Below, in pieces: positions 44,544-52,906 of a stretch of 64,000 bases of DNA. The stretch is taken from positions 1,550,501 through 1,614,500 of the forward strand of contig NZ_CP058364.1 of NCBI RefSeq assembly GCF_013391805.1. The letters are read 5' to 3'. Within the stretch, counting starts at the first letter, position 1; every line of letters starts with the position of its first letter. Source of the stretch: Galbibacter sp. BG1. GTDB lineage: Bacteria; Bacteroidota; Bacteroidia; Flavobacteriales; Flavobacteriaceae. The notes below the pieces were generated by a model. It was given only the letters and a program-made list of their open reading frames with translations, was not told the origin of the DNA and did not search any database. A program made the position numbers and the translations under genes.

Positions 44544-45968
44544 ATGAAAAAGATTCTACTTACCGGTGCGACAGGGTATATTGGAAAGCGACTGCTTATC
44601 GCCTTGTTGGAAAACGATTATTATGTAATTTGTTGTACTCGCGATAAAATCAGGTTTGAAATGCCCGTAGGTGTACTTTCCAACAATATTGAAGTTATAG
44701 AAGTCGATTTTTTGGAAGAAGAAACCCTTTCTGCAATTCCCAAAGATATCGATGCGGCCTACTATTTAATGCATTCCATGAGTAAATCTGGGAATTACCA
44801 AGAGCGTGAACTCATCTGTGCCAATAACTTTAAAAACCATGTTTCTGAAACGAATGCCGAACAAGTAATTTACTTAACGGGAATGGTAAATACCGATGAG
44901 CTTTCAGACCATTTGGAGTCCAGGCTAAAAGTAGAGAAAACGCTAGCAGAAGGAACGTATAATTTTACTGCATTGCGTGCTGCCATAATTATAGGCTCAG
45001 GAAGCGCTTCTTTCGAAATTATTAGGGATCTGGTTGAAAAATTACCAGCAATGATTGCTCCCCGCTGGGTAGAAACAAAGTGCCAACCAATTGGTATTGC
45101 AAACGTGCTGGACTTTCTGGTGGCCACACTTTTTGAAGAAAAAACGTACAATGAAAATTTCGATATCGCTGGTCCCGATATTTTAAGTTATAAAGAAATG
45201 CTATTGCAATACGCCGAGGTTCGAGGGTTGAAAAGATATATCTACACGGTGCCGGTAATGACCCCAAAATTATCTTCCTACTGGCTTTATTTCGTTACTT
45301 CCACCAATTACAATTTGGCCATTTCTTTAGTAGACAGCATGAAGGTTCCTGTGGTAGCCCGCAACAAGGAAATCAACAAAATTACAGGGATAGATCCATT
45401 TCCGTATAAAAAAGCACTTCAAAGGACATTCTCCAAAATAGAAGCAGATGAAATTATTTCTGGTTGGCGGGATAGTTTTGTAAGTAGTAGGAAAGATGAC
45501 AATCTTGCCCAATTTATGGAAGTACCTAAACACGGCTGTTTTGTGGATAAAAGAAAAATGAAGTTCGACAATAGGGAAGAAAGTATTAATCGTATTTGGA
45601 GTCTGGGCGGAAATAACGGCTGGTATGCCGACGGACTTTGGAAAATTAGGGGGTATATGGATCAAATGGTTGGTGGAGTAGGCCTGAAGCGGGGAAGAAC
45701 CCACAAGCACTTATTGCATGCCGGGGATGCGATAGATTTTTGGAGGGTCTTATACGCCGATAGGGAAAAAGGGCGTTTACTTCTTTTTGCAGAGATGAAG
45801 TTACCTGGAGATGCTTGGTTGGAGTTTAGGATGGAACAAGACCTGTTAATTCAAAAAGCTATTTTTAGGCCCAAAGGGATTTGGGGCCGCCTTTATTGGT
45901 ATGCTGTTTTTCCTTTCCACGGAATTGTTTTTAACGGAATGCTAAAAAGACTTGCAGTGGGGAAGTAA
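44544..45968 (+). CDS. NAD(P)-binding DUF2867 protein
   Basis: A 474-residue protein from the ATG at 44544 (MKKILLTGATGYIGKRLL); a TTG-started version from 44508 is unlikely. Residues 1-220 are an atypical/extended SDR Rossmann domain with TGATGYIG at 7-14 and AAYYLMHSMSKS. The C-terminal about 170 residues match DUF2867 (SINRIWSLGGNNGWYADGLW ... GDAIDFWRVLYADREKGRLL). Such fusions are annotated as NAD-dependent epimerases with unknown substrate. Single gene. Confidence 0.85.
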   Translation: MKKILLTGATGYIGKRLLIALLENDYYVICCTRDKIRFEMPVGVLSNNIEVIEVDFLEEETLSAIPKDIDAAYYLMHSMSKSGNYQERELICANNFKNHVSETNAEQVIYLTGMVNTDELSDHLESRLKVEKTLAEGTYNFTALRAAIIIGSGSASFEIIRDLVEKLPAMIAPRWVETKCQPIGIANVLDFLVATLFEEKTYNENFDIAGPDILSYKEMLLQYAEVRGLKRYIYTVPVMTPKLSSYWLYFVTSTNYNLAISLVDSMKVPVVARNKEINKITGIDPFPYKKALQRTFSKIEADEIISGWRDSFVSSRKDDNLAQFMEVPKHGCFVDKRKMKFDNREESINRIWSLGGNNGWYADGLWKIRGYMDQMVGGVGLKRGRTHKHLLHAGDAIDFWRVLYADREKGRLLLFAEMKLPGDAWLEFRMEQDLLIQKAIFRPKGIWGRLYWYAVFPFHGIVFNGMLKRLAVGK

Positions 45969-46011
45969 CCTTATTTGCTGCTAAAATGCGATAATTTGGA
46001 AAGTTTTCTTG

Positions 46012-46539
46012 TTAAAAATCCTGTTTTATTTCTATTGGCTCGATGGAAGTTGATGCCGTTTCCCGCAACACCCAATCGAATACAAAAGAACCTATGTCTT
46101 TTACGGGTTTGTAGATTATTGAAGCATCTAAGGTTTTCTGGTCTATAAATGTAAAAGCTTCATTTCCTCGATCTAAAAAGATAAGAATGGCACCTAGGAT
46201 AATCGCAACCTTGAGTCCGCCAAAAACAGCTCCAAAGATTCTATTTAAAAGCCCCAATGCCGCCAGGCTTGCAATTTTAGTAAGTAATTTTCCAATTAAG
46301 GAAACCGCAAGAATAATTAATATAAAAGTAATTGCAAAAGCCGTAAGGTTAATGTATTTCTGTTCCCAATCAACTTTATCGGTTAAAAAATCACCTACAA
46401 AGTAAGAAAAATGAATAGCGCCGTAGATACCAACAACCAAGGCTAATAAAGAGGCTACTTCTATAAATAAGCCTTTCATGAAGCCGCGAACCATACCAAA
46501 AATGATGAGTCCGCCTAAAATAATGTCAATATAGTTCAT
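46012..46539 (-). CDS. CvpA-family membrane protein
   Basis: A 175-residue inner-membrane protein with four hydrophobic segments (about 5-22 IILGGLIIFGMVRGFMKG, 26-46, 65-85, 100-120). It opens MNYIDIILGGLIIFGMVRGF, the CvpA family pattern. Family members are linked to colicin V production and envelope homeostasis; the mechanism is unknown. A promoter element TATATTTG lies about 20 bases upstream. Confidence 0.88.
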   Translation of the reverse strand: MNYIDIILGGLIIFGMVRGFMKGLFIEVASLLALVVGIYGAIHFSYFVGDFLTDKVDWEQKYINLTAFAITFILIILAVSLIGKLLTKIASLAALGLLNRIFGAVFGGLKVAIILGAILIFLDRGNEAFTFIDQKTLDASIIYKPVKDIGSFVFDWVLRETASTSIEPIEIKQDF

Positions 46540-46557
46540 TCAAAAAACCAATTTCAA

Positions 46558-46565
46558 CAAATATA
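46558..46565 (-). promoter_or_regulatory. -7 promoter element TATATTTG for the CvpA gene
   Basis: Exact match to TAnnTTTG on the minus strand, 19-26 bases before the start codon. No clear -33 TTG. Confidence 0.5.
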
Positions 46566-46637
46566 CATTTTTTAGAGCTTTATTTTTCTGGGGTTATTTT
46601 CAAAAAGTCTATTACAGAAATAGATAAATTATCTTCT

Positions 46638-46645
46638 TACTTTTG
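46638..46645 (+). promoter_or_regulatory. -7 promoter element TACTTTTG
   Basis: Exact TAnnTTTG ending 15 bases before the ATG at 46661. It covers the in-frame TTG at 46643, arguing against that start. Confidence 0.5.
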
Positions 46646-46660
46646 CAAAAAAGTTATAGA

Positions 46661-47017
46661 ATGGCAAGAGATGAGGTTTTAAAAATGAAATGGGAAACGT
46701 TGGTGACCAAACTTTCCAATCAATTTGCAGATGGCGACGAGTTAGAGCTCGATGCCATTATTTATTTAATTGGAGTACAAGAATTGGGGCAACTCCATAG
46801 AAAATTTAAAAAAGACGAAAAGCTCAATCTTATGCATATTGCCATTTGCCGTCTTCTCGAGCCTTATGGGTACTACGAGTTCGATTTTTATGATGAGGAA
46901 GGATGGCCACATTATACAATGAAAGAACAGCTACCCATATTAAAGGCAGGCGAGCAATCTATCTTGATGAAAGAAGCCATTGTTCAATATTTTTCTGAAG
47001 GGGGTTATATCGATTAA
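46661..47017 (+). CDS. Conserved small protein of unknown function
   Basis: A 118-residue cytoplasmic protein starting MARDEVLKMKWETLV. A TTG six codons upstream sits inside the promoter element and is rejected. The sequence is acidic and alpha-helical, with YLIGVQELGQLHRKF, the aromatic-rich EPYGYYEFDFYDEEGWPHY and the C-terminal YFSEGGYID. No domain recognised. Divergent from cvpA and upstream of pheS, with its own promoter. Confidence 0.75.
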   Translation: MARDEVLKMKWETLVTKLSNQFADGDELELDAIIYLIGVQELGQLHRKFKKDEKLNLMHIAICRLLEPYGYYEFDFYDEEGWPHYTMKEQLPILKAGEQSILMKEAIVQYFSEGGYID

Positions 47018-47107
47018 TTCCAAAAAGCGGCAATTTTCTGTTCGGTAATTGGTTTTCTGGGAAATTATAAATGGCAATAAACTACCTTAATATTCTCTAG
47101 AAATCTT

Positions 47108-47115
47108 TAAATTTG
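47108..47115 (+). promoter_or_regulatory. -7 promoter element TAAATTTG for pheS
   Basis: Exact TAnnTTTG, 21 bases before the ATG at 47137. It overlaps the in-frame TTG at 47113, which therefore cannot be the start. Confidence 0.5.
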
Positions 47116-47136
47116 CCGTTCCAAATAATAGGGGTT

Positions 47137-48156
47137 ATGATTGATACTATCAAGGAACATATAGAAAAGGTAAAAGGCTTTTCCGCAGCTACGTTAGAAG
47201 AAGTGGAGGCTTTTAGAATTGAATATTTAGGAAAAAAAGGCTTGTTGAATGATTTTTTTGCTGAATTTAAAAATGTTCCCAATGAACAGAAAAAGGAGTT
47301 TGGACAGGTTATCAATGAGCTAAAATCTACCGCTCAAGATAAGGTGAATACCTTGAAAGATGCTTTAGAGCAAAACACAACACATGCCAATTCTTATGGC
47401 GATTTAACCCGTCCAGCGATGCCTTTGGAATTGGGGGGAAGACACCCAATTTCCATTGTTAAGAACCAAATAATCGATATTTTTTCGCGTATTGGGTTTA
47501 ATGTTTCCGAAGGACCGGAAATAGAAGACGATTGGCATAATTTTACGGCGCTTAATTTACCGGAATATCACCCTGCTAGGGATATGCAGGACACCTTTTT
47601 TATACAAACCGATCCCGATGTTTTGTTGCGTACCCACACTTCCTCTGTACAGGTACGTTATATGGAAAACAATAAACCCCCCATTAGAACCATTTCCCCG
47701 GGACGCGTTTTTAGAAACGAAGCCATTTCATCGAGATCCCATTGCTTTTTTCATCAGGTAGAAGGATTGTATATTGATAAAGGGGTTTCTTTTGCAGATT
47801 TAAAACAGACTTTGCAGTATTTTACTACTGAAATGTTTGGAAAATCTAAAATAAGATTGCGCCCTTCCTATTTCCCTTTTACCGAGCCTAGCGCAGAAGT
47901 AGATGTGTACTGGGGGCTGGAAACCGAAACCGATTATAGAATGACCAAAGGAACTGGCTGGTTGGAGATTATGGGTTGCGGTATGGTAGATCCTAACGTA
48001 CTTGAAAATTGTGGAATCGATTCCAAAGAGTATTCCGGATTTGCTTTTGGTATGGGTATCGATAGGATAGCCTTGTTGCTTCATCAAATTTCGGATATTA
48101 GAATGTTGAGTGAAAATGACATTCGTTTTTTAAAGCAGTTTAAATCGGTATTGTAA
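47137..48156 (+). CDS. pheS: Phenylalanyl-tRNA synthetase alpha subunit
   Basis: Class II aminoacyl-tRNA synthetase alpha chain of 339 residues starting MIDTIKEHIEKVKG. Residues 1-85 form the N-terminal coiled coil (LGKKGLLNDFFAEFK). The catalytic domain has RTHTSSVQVRYM, motif 2 GRVFRNEAISSRSHCFFHQV, and motif 3 GFAFGMGIDRIALLLH. Attaches Phe to tRNA-Phe with PheT, which is not in the window. The small gene 11 bases downstream is probably cotranscribed. Confidence 0.95.
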   Translation: MIDTIKEHIEKVKGFSAATLEEVEAFRIEYLGKKGLLNDFFAEFKNVPNEQKKEFGQVINELKSTAQDKVNTLKDALEQNTTHANSYGDLTRPAMPLELGGRHPISIVKNQIIDIFSRIGFNVSEGPEIEDDWHNFTALNLPEYHPARDMQDTFFIQTDPDVLLRTHTSSVQVRYMENNKPPIRTISPGRVFRNEAISSRSHCFFHQVEGLYIDKGVSFADLKQTLQYFTTEMFGKSKIRLRPSYFPFTEPSAEVDVYWGLETETDYRMTKGTGWLEIMGCGMVDPNVLENCGIDSKEYSGFAFGMGIDRIALLLHQISDIRMLSENDIRFLKQFKSVL

Positions 48157-48166
48157 GCCTATCAGT

Positions 48167-48561
48167 ATGAAAAAGGATATTGAAATACCAATTACAAGGA
48201 TGTGCACATTGCCGCAGTTAACGAATGGGATGAAAAGCATTTAACCAAAACTTGGTATGTTTATTTAATAAATAACTGCGATACGCCCATAGAGGGAACT
48301 ATTGTGGTTTCCAAAGGTTATGGAGATGATTTAAAAACGTCTACAATGCGACACGGATTGGGCGATTTTGAAGCGAAATCTTTTAGAAAAGTAGAAATTT
48401 TACAAGAGGATGTTTTTAAGTTGACAAACGAATATTTTGTTACTTTTTTTGCAGAAAACAAACTTTTTGAGCGTAAGTTTTTGTTTCAACCTCACCAAGT
48501 TTCAGAAAATAACACTTCACAAGTCCCGCTGCTTCAAATGGAAGGAGTTTTGGCTCAATAA
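48167..48561 (+). CDS. Small conserved protein with a 5' frameshift
   Basis: A start MKKDIEIPIT (ATG 48167, 11 bases after pheS) runs in one frame to about 48196, where the reading must step back one base (ACA, AAG, GAT, GTG) to continue as VHIAAVNEWDEKHLTKTW and onward to the stop at 48561. Without the correction the ATG frame stops early, and the long frame has only a GTG at 48202. The likely original read ACAAAGGATGTG, with one A lost. The 119-residue remainder (LINNCDTPIEGTIVVSKGYG ... MRHGLGDFEAKSFRK) matches a Bacteroidota protein commonly encoded beside pheS. The cause is either a real mutation or a one-base sequencing error. Function unknown. Confidence 0.7.
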
Positions 48562-48730
48562 ATCTCAAAAAGCCTTTTTATTTTAACATTTTCAGTAATA
48601 AATCCTTAAAAACTAATACCTGAGATTTTAGTATTAAATATTTAAGGGTGTTGGTTTTACAATATTCTTATTGCAATTATAGGCATTCTGCGCTAACTTG
48701 TGGAGACGTAATTCACAAATCTAGCGAATA

Positions 48731-49930
48731 ATGAAAAATGCTAAAAACAACAGTAGAAGGGAATGGTTTAAAAAAGGGGCGCTAGCTGCTGGGGCCTTAG
48801 CTTTAACGCCAATGGATATTTGGGGAAAAGCTGTGGAAGAAGCCAGCGTTAAAAAGCAGAAATTCATTTTTGATGCGGGTTACGGCGGTTTGAATGAATT
48901 TACACCTCCAAAATTCCCAGATTTAAGCACCGTTAAGGCTAGATTACTTTGGAATGAAAACCCGTACGGGCCCTCTCCAAAAGCATCTATTGCGTTTCAG
49001 AAGGCTGTTTATGAAGGGAATCATTACTCTTGGAATTCCTTAGGGAATCTGGTGGATAAAATTTCAAAAAAAGAAGGAGTTTCTCCACAACAAATTATGA
49101 TGGGCCCAGGTTCGTCGGATCTTTTGGAGAAAACAGCCATGGTATATTTTAAAAATGGGGGCAACGTAGTTTGTGGAGACCCCTGCTACATGTCTCTTGT
49201 TCATGTGGCAAAGGCTTCTGGTGGAGATTGGAAACCCGTGAAACTTACAAAGGATTTTCAGCACGATTTGGAGGCAATGGAAGCAGCCATAGACAAAAAC
49301 ACCAAGTTGGTGTATATTACAAACCCGAACAATCCTACCGCGACGATAACAGATACAAAGAAGCTGTACGATTTTTGTGAGCGCGTTTCAGAAAAAGTAC
49401 CAATTTTTATAGACGAAGCTTATATTGAACTTTCCGAAGGCGGTCTTGCAAATAGTATGGCACCATTGGTGGCGAAGGGTAAAAATATATTTGTAGCGCG
49501 TACTTTTTCCAAAATTTATGGCATGGCAGGATTGCGTATTGGGTATATGTTGGGAAATGCAGAATCACTGAAAAAGATAAATGAGATAACACGTGGCGGT
49601 ATGGGAATTACAGGGCCGACGATTGCCGCTGCAAGCGCGAGCATGGAAGATGAAGTTTTTCTTTCTGAATGTAAATCTAAAATTACCTACGCTAAAAAGT
49701 TTACCTATAACCTATTGAATGAAAAAGGTATAAACTACTTGCCGTCCCAAACCAATTTTGTGCTTTTTCCAATACCCCTAAAAGGAGATGAATTTTTGGA
49801 AAAGATCTACGAGCACAAAGTGGTGGTTAGAACGTTTAATTTTTGGGATCAAGATTGGTGCAGGGTGAGTATGGGGACTGAAGAGGAAATGAACTATTTT
49901 GCCAAGGCGATCAATGAAATTTTGGTTTAA
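48731..49930 (+). CDS. Tat-signal aminotransferase (HisC-like, PLP)
   Basis: Fold-type I PLP aminotransferase of 399 residues. The N-terminus NNSRREWFKKGALAAGALAL carries a twin-arginine motif (Arg9-Arg10) and hydrophobic stretch, so export is predicted, unlike cytoplasmic HisC. The catalytic domain has LLWNENPYGPSP, MMGPGSSDLLE, NPNNPTA, IFIDEAYIE, and the PLP lysine at about residue 261 in RTFSKIYGMAGLRIGY. No other histidine genes are near, so histidine biosynthesis is doubtful; substrate unknown. Its stop overlaps the next start by one base, so it is cotranscribed with the AEC carrier. Confidence 0.88.
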   Translation: MKNAKNNSRREWFKKGALAAGALALTPMDIWGKAVEEASVKKQKFIFDAGYGGLNEFTPPKFPDLSTVKARLLWNENPYGPSPKASIAFQKAVYEGNHYSWNSLGNLVDKISKKEGVSPQQIMMGPGSSDLLEKTAMVYFKNGGNVVCGDPCYMSLVHVAKASGGDWKPVKLTKDFQHDLEAMEAAIDKNTKLVYITNPNNPTATITDTKKLYDFCERVSEKVPIFIDEAYIELSEGGLANSMAPLVAKGKNIFVARTFSKIYGMAGLRIGYMLGNAESLKKINEITRGGMGITGPTIAAASASMEDEVFLSECKSKITYAKKFTYNLLNEKGINYLPSQTNFVLFPIPLKGDEFLEKIYEHKVVVRTFNFWDQDWCRVSMGTEEEMNYFAKAINEILV

Positions 49931-51057
49931 TGGATTATGCTCTTCAAAAGACCATATCGCTTCTATTATTAATTTTAATCGGGGTTCTGCTGAAGTTAAA
50001 ATTTAAGAATCCAGATGAAATTACCGGGTTAAAGAAGATTATTCTCAACCTTGCACTGCCTGCAACCATCTTTATGGCATTGCTAAAGATTGAAATAAGT
50101 AAAGAGTTAGCGCTGTTGCCTATTATAGCTATTCTTTTAAATTTCTTGTTGTTTGCGCTTGCGGGTTTTTTGCTTCCTGTGGTTGGGATTTCTAAAAATT
50201 CACCAGAGGGTAGAACCAGTAGGCTTTTAATACCCTCATTGGCTCCAGGATTATCCTGCTTTCCCTTTGTATTAGAATTTTTGGGAGACGATTATTTGGC
50301 AAAGGCAGCTATGGCAGACTTAGGGAATAAAATATTTGTGCTTATCGTTCTCTACATTATTGCTATGAAATGGTTTTACAAAAACAATAGCGAGAAAATA
50401 AAGCAGGTTGACAATTCAAAAAAAATTAAGGATTTATTGTTGTCCATGGTAAAGGAACCTGTAAATCTGTTTATAATTTCTGCACTAGTTTTGGTATTGT
50501 TTGGAGTTAATTTAAGTATGTTTCCATCTTTTTTTAAAGATGTATTTTCAAGATTGAGTGTTATTATGACTCCTTTGATCCTGATATTCATTGGGCTTGC
50601 GTTTAAAATAAAACGCCGCCAATTTTTGCAAATATTTGCATTGTTGCTTTTAAGGGCGGGCATTGTGCTTATGCTTATGGCAGGTCTTGTTTTGTTGTTT
50701 GATATACCACAAAATGAAAATGTATTGCTATTGGTAGCCTTCGCACTAAGCGCATGTAGTTTTTGGCCATTTGCACATATCTCAATGGTTGATGCTGCTG
50801 AAAAAAATAAGGAAGCAACTTCAAAAACCTTTAGCAATAGTTTTGCCATAGGTATTTTAGCGCTATCACTTCCTATCTCCACACTTCTTATTCTTGCCAT
50901 ACTTTCCAGCGGGGAAGTGTTTACAAGTCCTTTTAATTTAGTAACTTTAGGTGTTTTATGCTGTTTCGGTGCCGTTTTTAGTGTACTTTGTAAAAGTATT
51001 AAAATCCCGAAACAGGTGTCTTCCTCCAAAGAACTTTTTAGAAAGTCAACTACCTAA
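49930..51057 (+). CDS. AEC-family transporter
   Basis: A 375-residue inner-membrane permease with about ten membrane segments (for example ISLLLLILIGVLLKLKF near the N-terminus and NLALPATIFMALLKIE). This is the auxin-efflux-carrier/malonate-transporter fold. Translationally coupled to the exported aminotransferase, hinting that it moves that enzyme's amino or keto acid. Substrate unknown. Confidence 0.85.
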   Translation: MDYALQKTISLLLLILIGVLLKLKFKNPDEITGLKKIILNLALPATIFMALLKIEISKELALLPIIAILLNFLLFALAGFLLPVVGISKNSPEGRTSRLLIPSLAPGLSCFPFVLEFLGDDYLAKAAMADLGNKIFVLIVLYIIAMKWFYKNNSEKIKQVDNSKKIKDLLLSMVKEPVNLFIISALVLVLFGVNLSMFPSFFKDVFSRLSVIMTPLILIFIGLAFKIKRRQFLQIFALLLLRAGIVLMLMAGLVLLFDIPQNENVLLLVAFALSACSFWPFAHISMVDAAEKNKEATSKTFSNSFAIGILALSLPISTLLILAILSSGEVFTSPFNLVTLGVLCCFGAVFSVLCKSIKIPKQVSSSKELFRKSTT

Positions 51058-51211
51058 GCCAAACGTATGCTTAATGGATGCATCATTTAGGAAATCCCTA
51101 AACCGTTTTTCTAAATAATTAATAGGAATTGTCATTTTTTAAAAAGCTACAATTCCACGAAGTAGATTCAATACTAAATGCTTTTGAGCATTAACAAAAA
51201 GTTAACTTCAA

Positions 51212-51235
51212 TTAGTTCGGTTAATTCCGAACTAA
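51212..51235. promoter_or_regulatory. Palindromic candidate operator of the efflux operon
   Basis: TTAGTTCGG, six bases TTAATT, CCGAACTAA: perfect 9-base arms directly upstream of the -7 element TAGTTTTG (51239-51246). Probably bound by the GbsR/MarR regulator encoded next. Confidence 0.65.
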
Positions 51236-51238
51236 CTA

Positions 51239-51246
51239 TAGTTTTG
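51239..51246 (+). promoter_or_regulatory. -7 promoter element TAGTTTTG of the efflux operon
   Basis: Exact TAnnTTTG, 14 bases before the ATG at 51261. It includes the in-frame GTG at 51246, which is thus not the start. Confidence 0.55.
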
Positions 51247-51260
51247 TGATTTATTATGAT

Positions 51261-51776
51261 ATGATGAATGAAAATCTTGAAATTCAACAGCTGAAAAAGC
51301 AAATTATTGAAGAGATGGGGGTATACTTTGAAAGCGAAGATACTACTTCCCCTTTGTCTTCAAGAATCTTTGCTTTACTGGTGTTGGAAGGCAGTGAAGG
51401 AGCCTCTTTCGACAAGATTGTGGAGGAATTGGAAATAAGTAAAAGTTCGGCATCTACCAATTTGCAAATACTGCAATCGATGGGGCGGGTGAGTTATTAT
51501 ACAAAACCGGGAGATCGAAAAAGATATTTTAAGGCTTCTGTTACGAGCTTAGTAAATAGATTGGAAGATAAAATACAATCTTGGAAAAGGGAAAGATGTT
51601 TGCACGAAAGAGTAGCGACCTATCGAGAGAAAGTAATTTCTAATAATGAAGATAATAATATAGATGTGGAAAAGGACTTGTCCTTCAATATTCACTATAT
51701 AGAATTTGTTGATGTAATGATCGACAATTTAAGCAGGCTTAAGAACAATATTTTAATAACCGTCAATCAAGATTAA
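51261..51776 (+). CDS. GbsR/MarR-family transcriptional regulator
   Basis: A 171-residue winged-helix regulator (ATG 51261; 51264 is equally possible). Residues about 15-95 form the DNA-binding domain (SSRIFALLVLEGSEGASFDK, then LEISKSSASTNLQILQSMGR, then the wing YYTKPGDRKRYFK). The C-terminal part is helical for dimerisation. It lies two bases upstream of the RND adaptor gene, so it is first in the efflux operon and probably represses it through the palindrome at 51212-51235 until an inducer binds. Confidence 0.9.
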   Translation: MMNENLEIQQLKKQIIEEMGVYFESEDTTSPLSSRIFALLVLEGSEGASFDKIVEELEISKSSASTNLQILQSMGRVSYYTKPGDRKRYFKASVTSLVNRLEDKIQSWKRERCLHERVATYREKVISNNEDNNIDVEKDLSFNIHYIEFVDVMIDNLSRLKNNILITVNQD

Positions 51777-51778
51777 CA

Positions 51779-52900
51779 ATGTACTTTAAACCTTATTCTA
51801 GCTTATTCTCCCTTTGTTTAGCTCTTGTGCTAATAAGTTGCGGGGATAATGAAAAACAACAGCAAGGCCAGCAGGCAATGCCTTTTCCTACCGTAAAAAT
51901 AGAGAAGCGGGATGTAACCACTTATAAAAGTTATCCTGCCAGTATTCAAGGGGAAATAAACAGTGAAATTAGGCCAAAAGTATCGGGTTATATTCAAGAT
52001 GTTTTGGTAGATGAAGGGGAAAAAGTAAAAAAGGGACAATTACTTTTTAGATTGGAGACCGAAAGCCTCACCCAAGATGCTGATGCTGCCAAAGCCAGCG
52101 TAAACGTAGCGCAAGTAGAAGTAGATCGGTTGAAACCACTGGTGGAAAAAGGTATTATTAGTCAAGTGCAATTGGAAACTGCCAAAGCCAATTTGGCGCA
52201 GGCCAAAAGTAATTATAACAGTATAAATGCCAATATTAATTACGCTTCCGTTAAAAGTCCGGTCGATGGCGTGGTAGGCTCCATTCCTTTTCGTAGGGGT
52301 GCTTTGGTAAGTGCTACCACCCAAACCCCTTTAACAACCATTTCCAGTATCGATCGGGTCTATGCTTTTTTCAGTATGAACGAAAAGGACTTTCTATCCA
52401 TTCTTAAAAATATGAAAGGGGAAACCTTGGATGAAAAAGCGAAGAATACTTCCAAAGTCAATTTAATATTGGCAGATGGATCTACTTACGAGCAACAGGG
52501 TACGGTGGAAACAATAACAGGAAATATAGACCCTCAAACAGGAACCGTTTCCTTTAGGGCTACCTTCGAAAACCCGCAGGGGCTTCTAAGAAGCGGAAGT
52601 AGTGGAACCATTAAAGTACCTCAAAATTATGAATCGGTCATTGTAGTGCCCAGCTTATCTACTTTTGAGCAGCAAGGTAAAAAGTTTGTCTATAAAGTAG
52701 CAGAGAACGACAGCATTTTTGAGGCGGCCATAAAAACCTTGGATGAAACCGACAAATTCCTAGTCGTTAAGGAAGGCATAGAAGAAGGCGATCAAATTTT
52801 AGCGAAAGGAGTGGATAAAGTTAAGTCGGGAATGAAAATTGTGCCGCAACCAACTTCTTTGGATAGTATTTTCAATTCGTTTGACACCGTATTTAAATAA
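51779..52900 (+). CDS. RND efflux periplasmic adaptor (AcrA-like lipoprotein)
   Basis: Membrane fusion protein of 373 residues. The lipobox LCLALVLISCGD puts the lipidated cysteine at residue 21. Order: beta-barrel/lipoyl half (VDEGEKVKKGQLLFRLE), alpha hairpin about 95-150 with AKASVNVAQVEVDRLKPLVE and VQLETAKANLAQAKSNY, second lipoyl half (INYASVKSPVDGVVGSIPF), then membrane-proximal domain. Bridges the RND pump and the outer-membrane channel. Six bases before the permease. Confidence 0.94.
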   Translation: MYFKPYSSLFSLCLALVLISCGDNEKQQQGQQAMPFPTVKIEKRDVTTYKSYPASIQGEINSEIRPKVSGYIQDVLVDEGEKVKKGQLLFRLETESLTQDADAAKASVNVAQVEVDRLKPLVEKGIISQVQLETAKANLAQAKSNYNSINANINYASVKSPVDGVVGSIPFRRGALVSATTQTPLTTISSIDRVYAFFSMNEKDFLSILKNMKGETLDEKAKNTSKVNLILADGSTYEQQGTVETITGNIDPQTGTVSFRATFENPQGLLRSGSSGTIKVPQNYESVIVVPSLSTFEQQGKKFVYKVAENDSIFEAAIKTLDETDKFLVVKEGIEEGDQILAKGVDKVKSGMKIVPQPTSLDSIFNSFDTVFK

Positions 52901-52906
52901 GATAGT

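Noticed and set aside
50376-51029. Minus-strand frame of 217 codons across the AEC transporter
   Set aside because: Antisense to a clear membrane protein coupled to its upstream gene; serine/lysine composition typical of a reversed hydrophobic gene.
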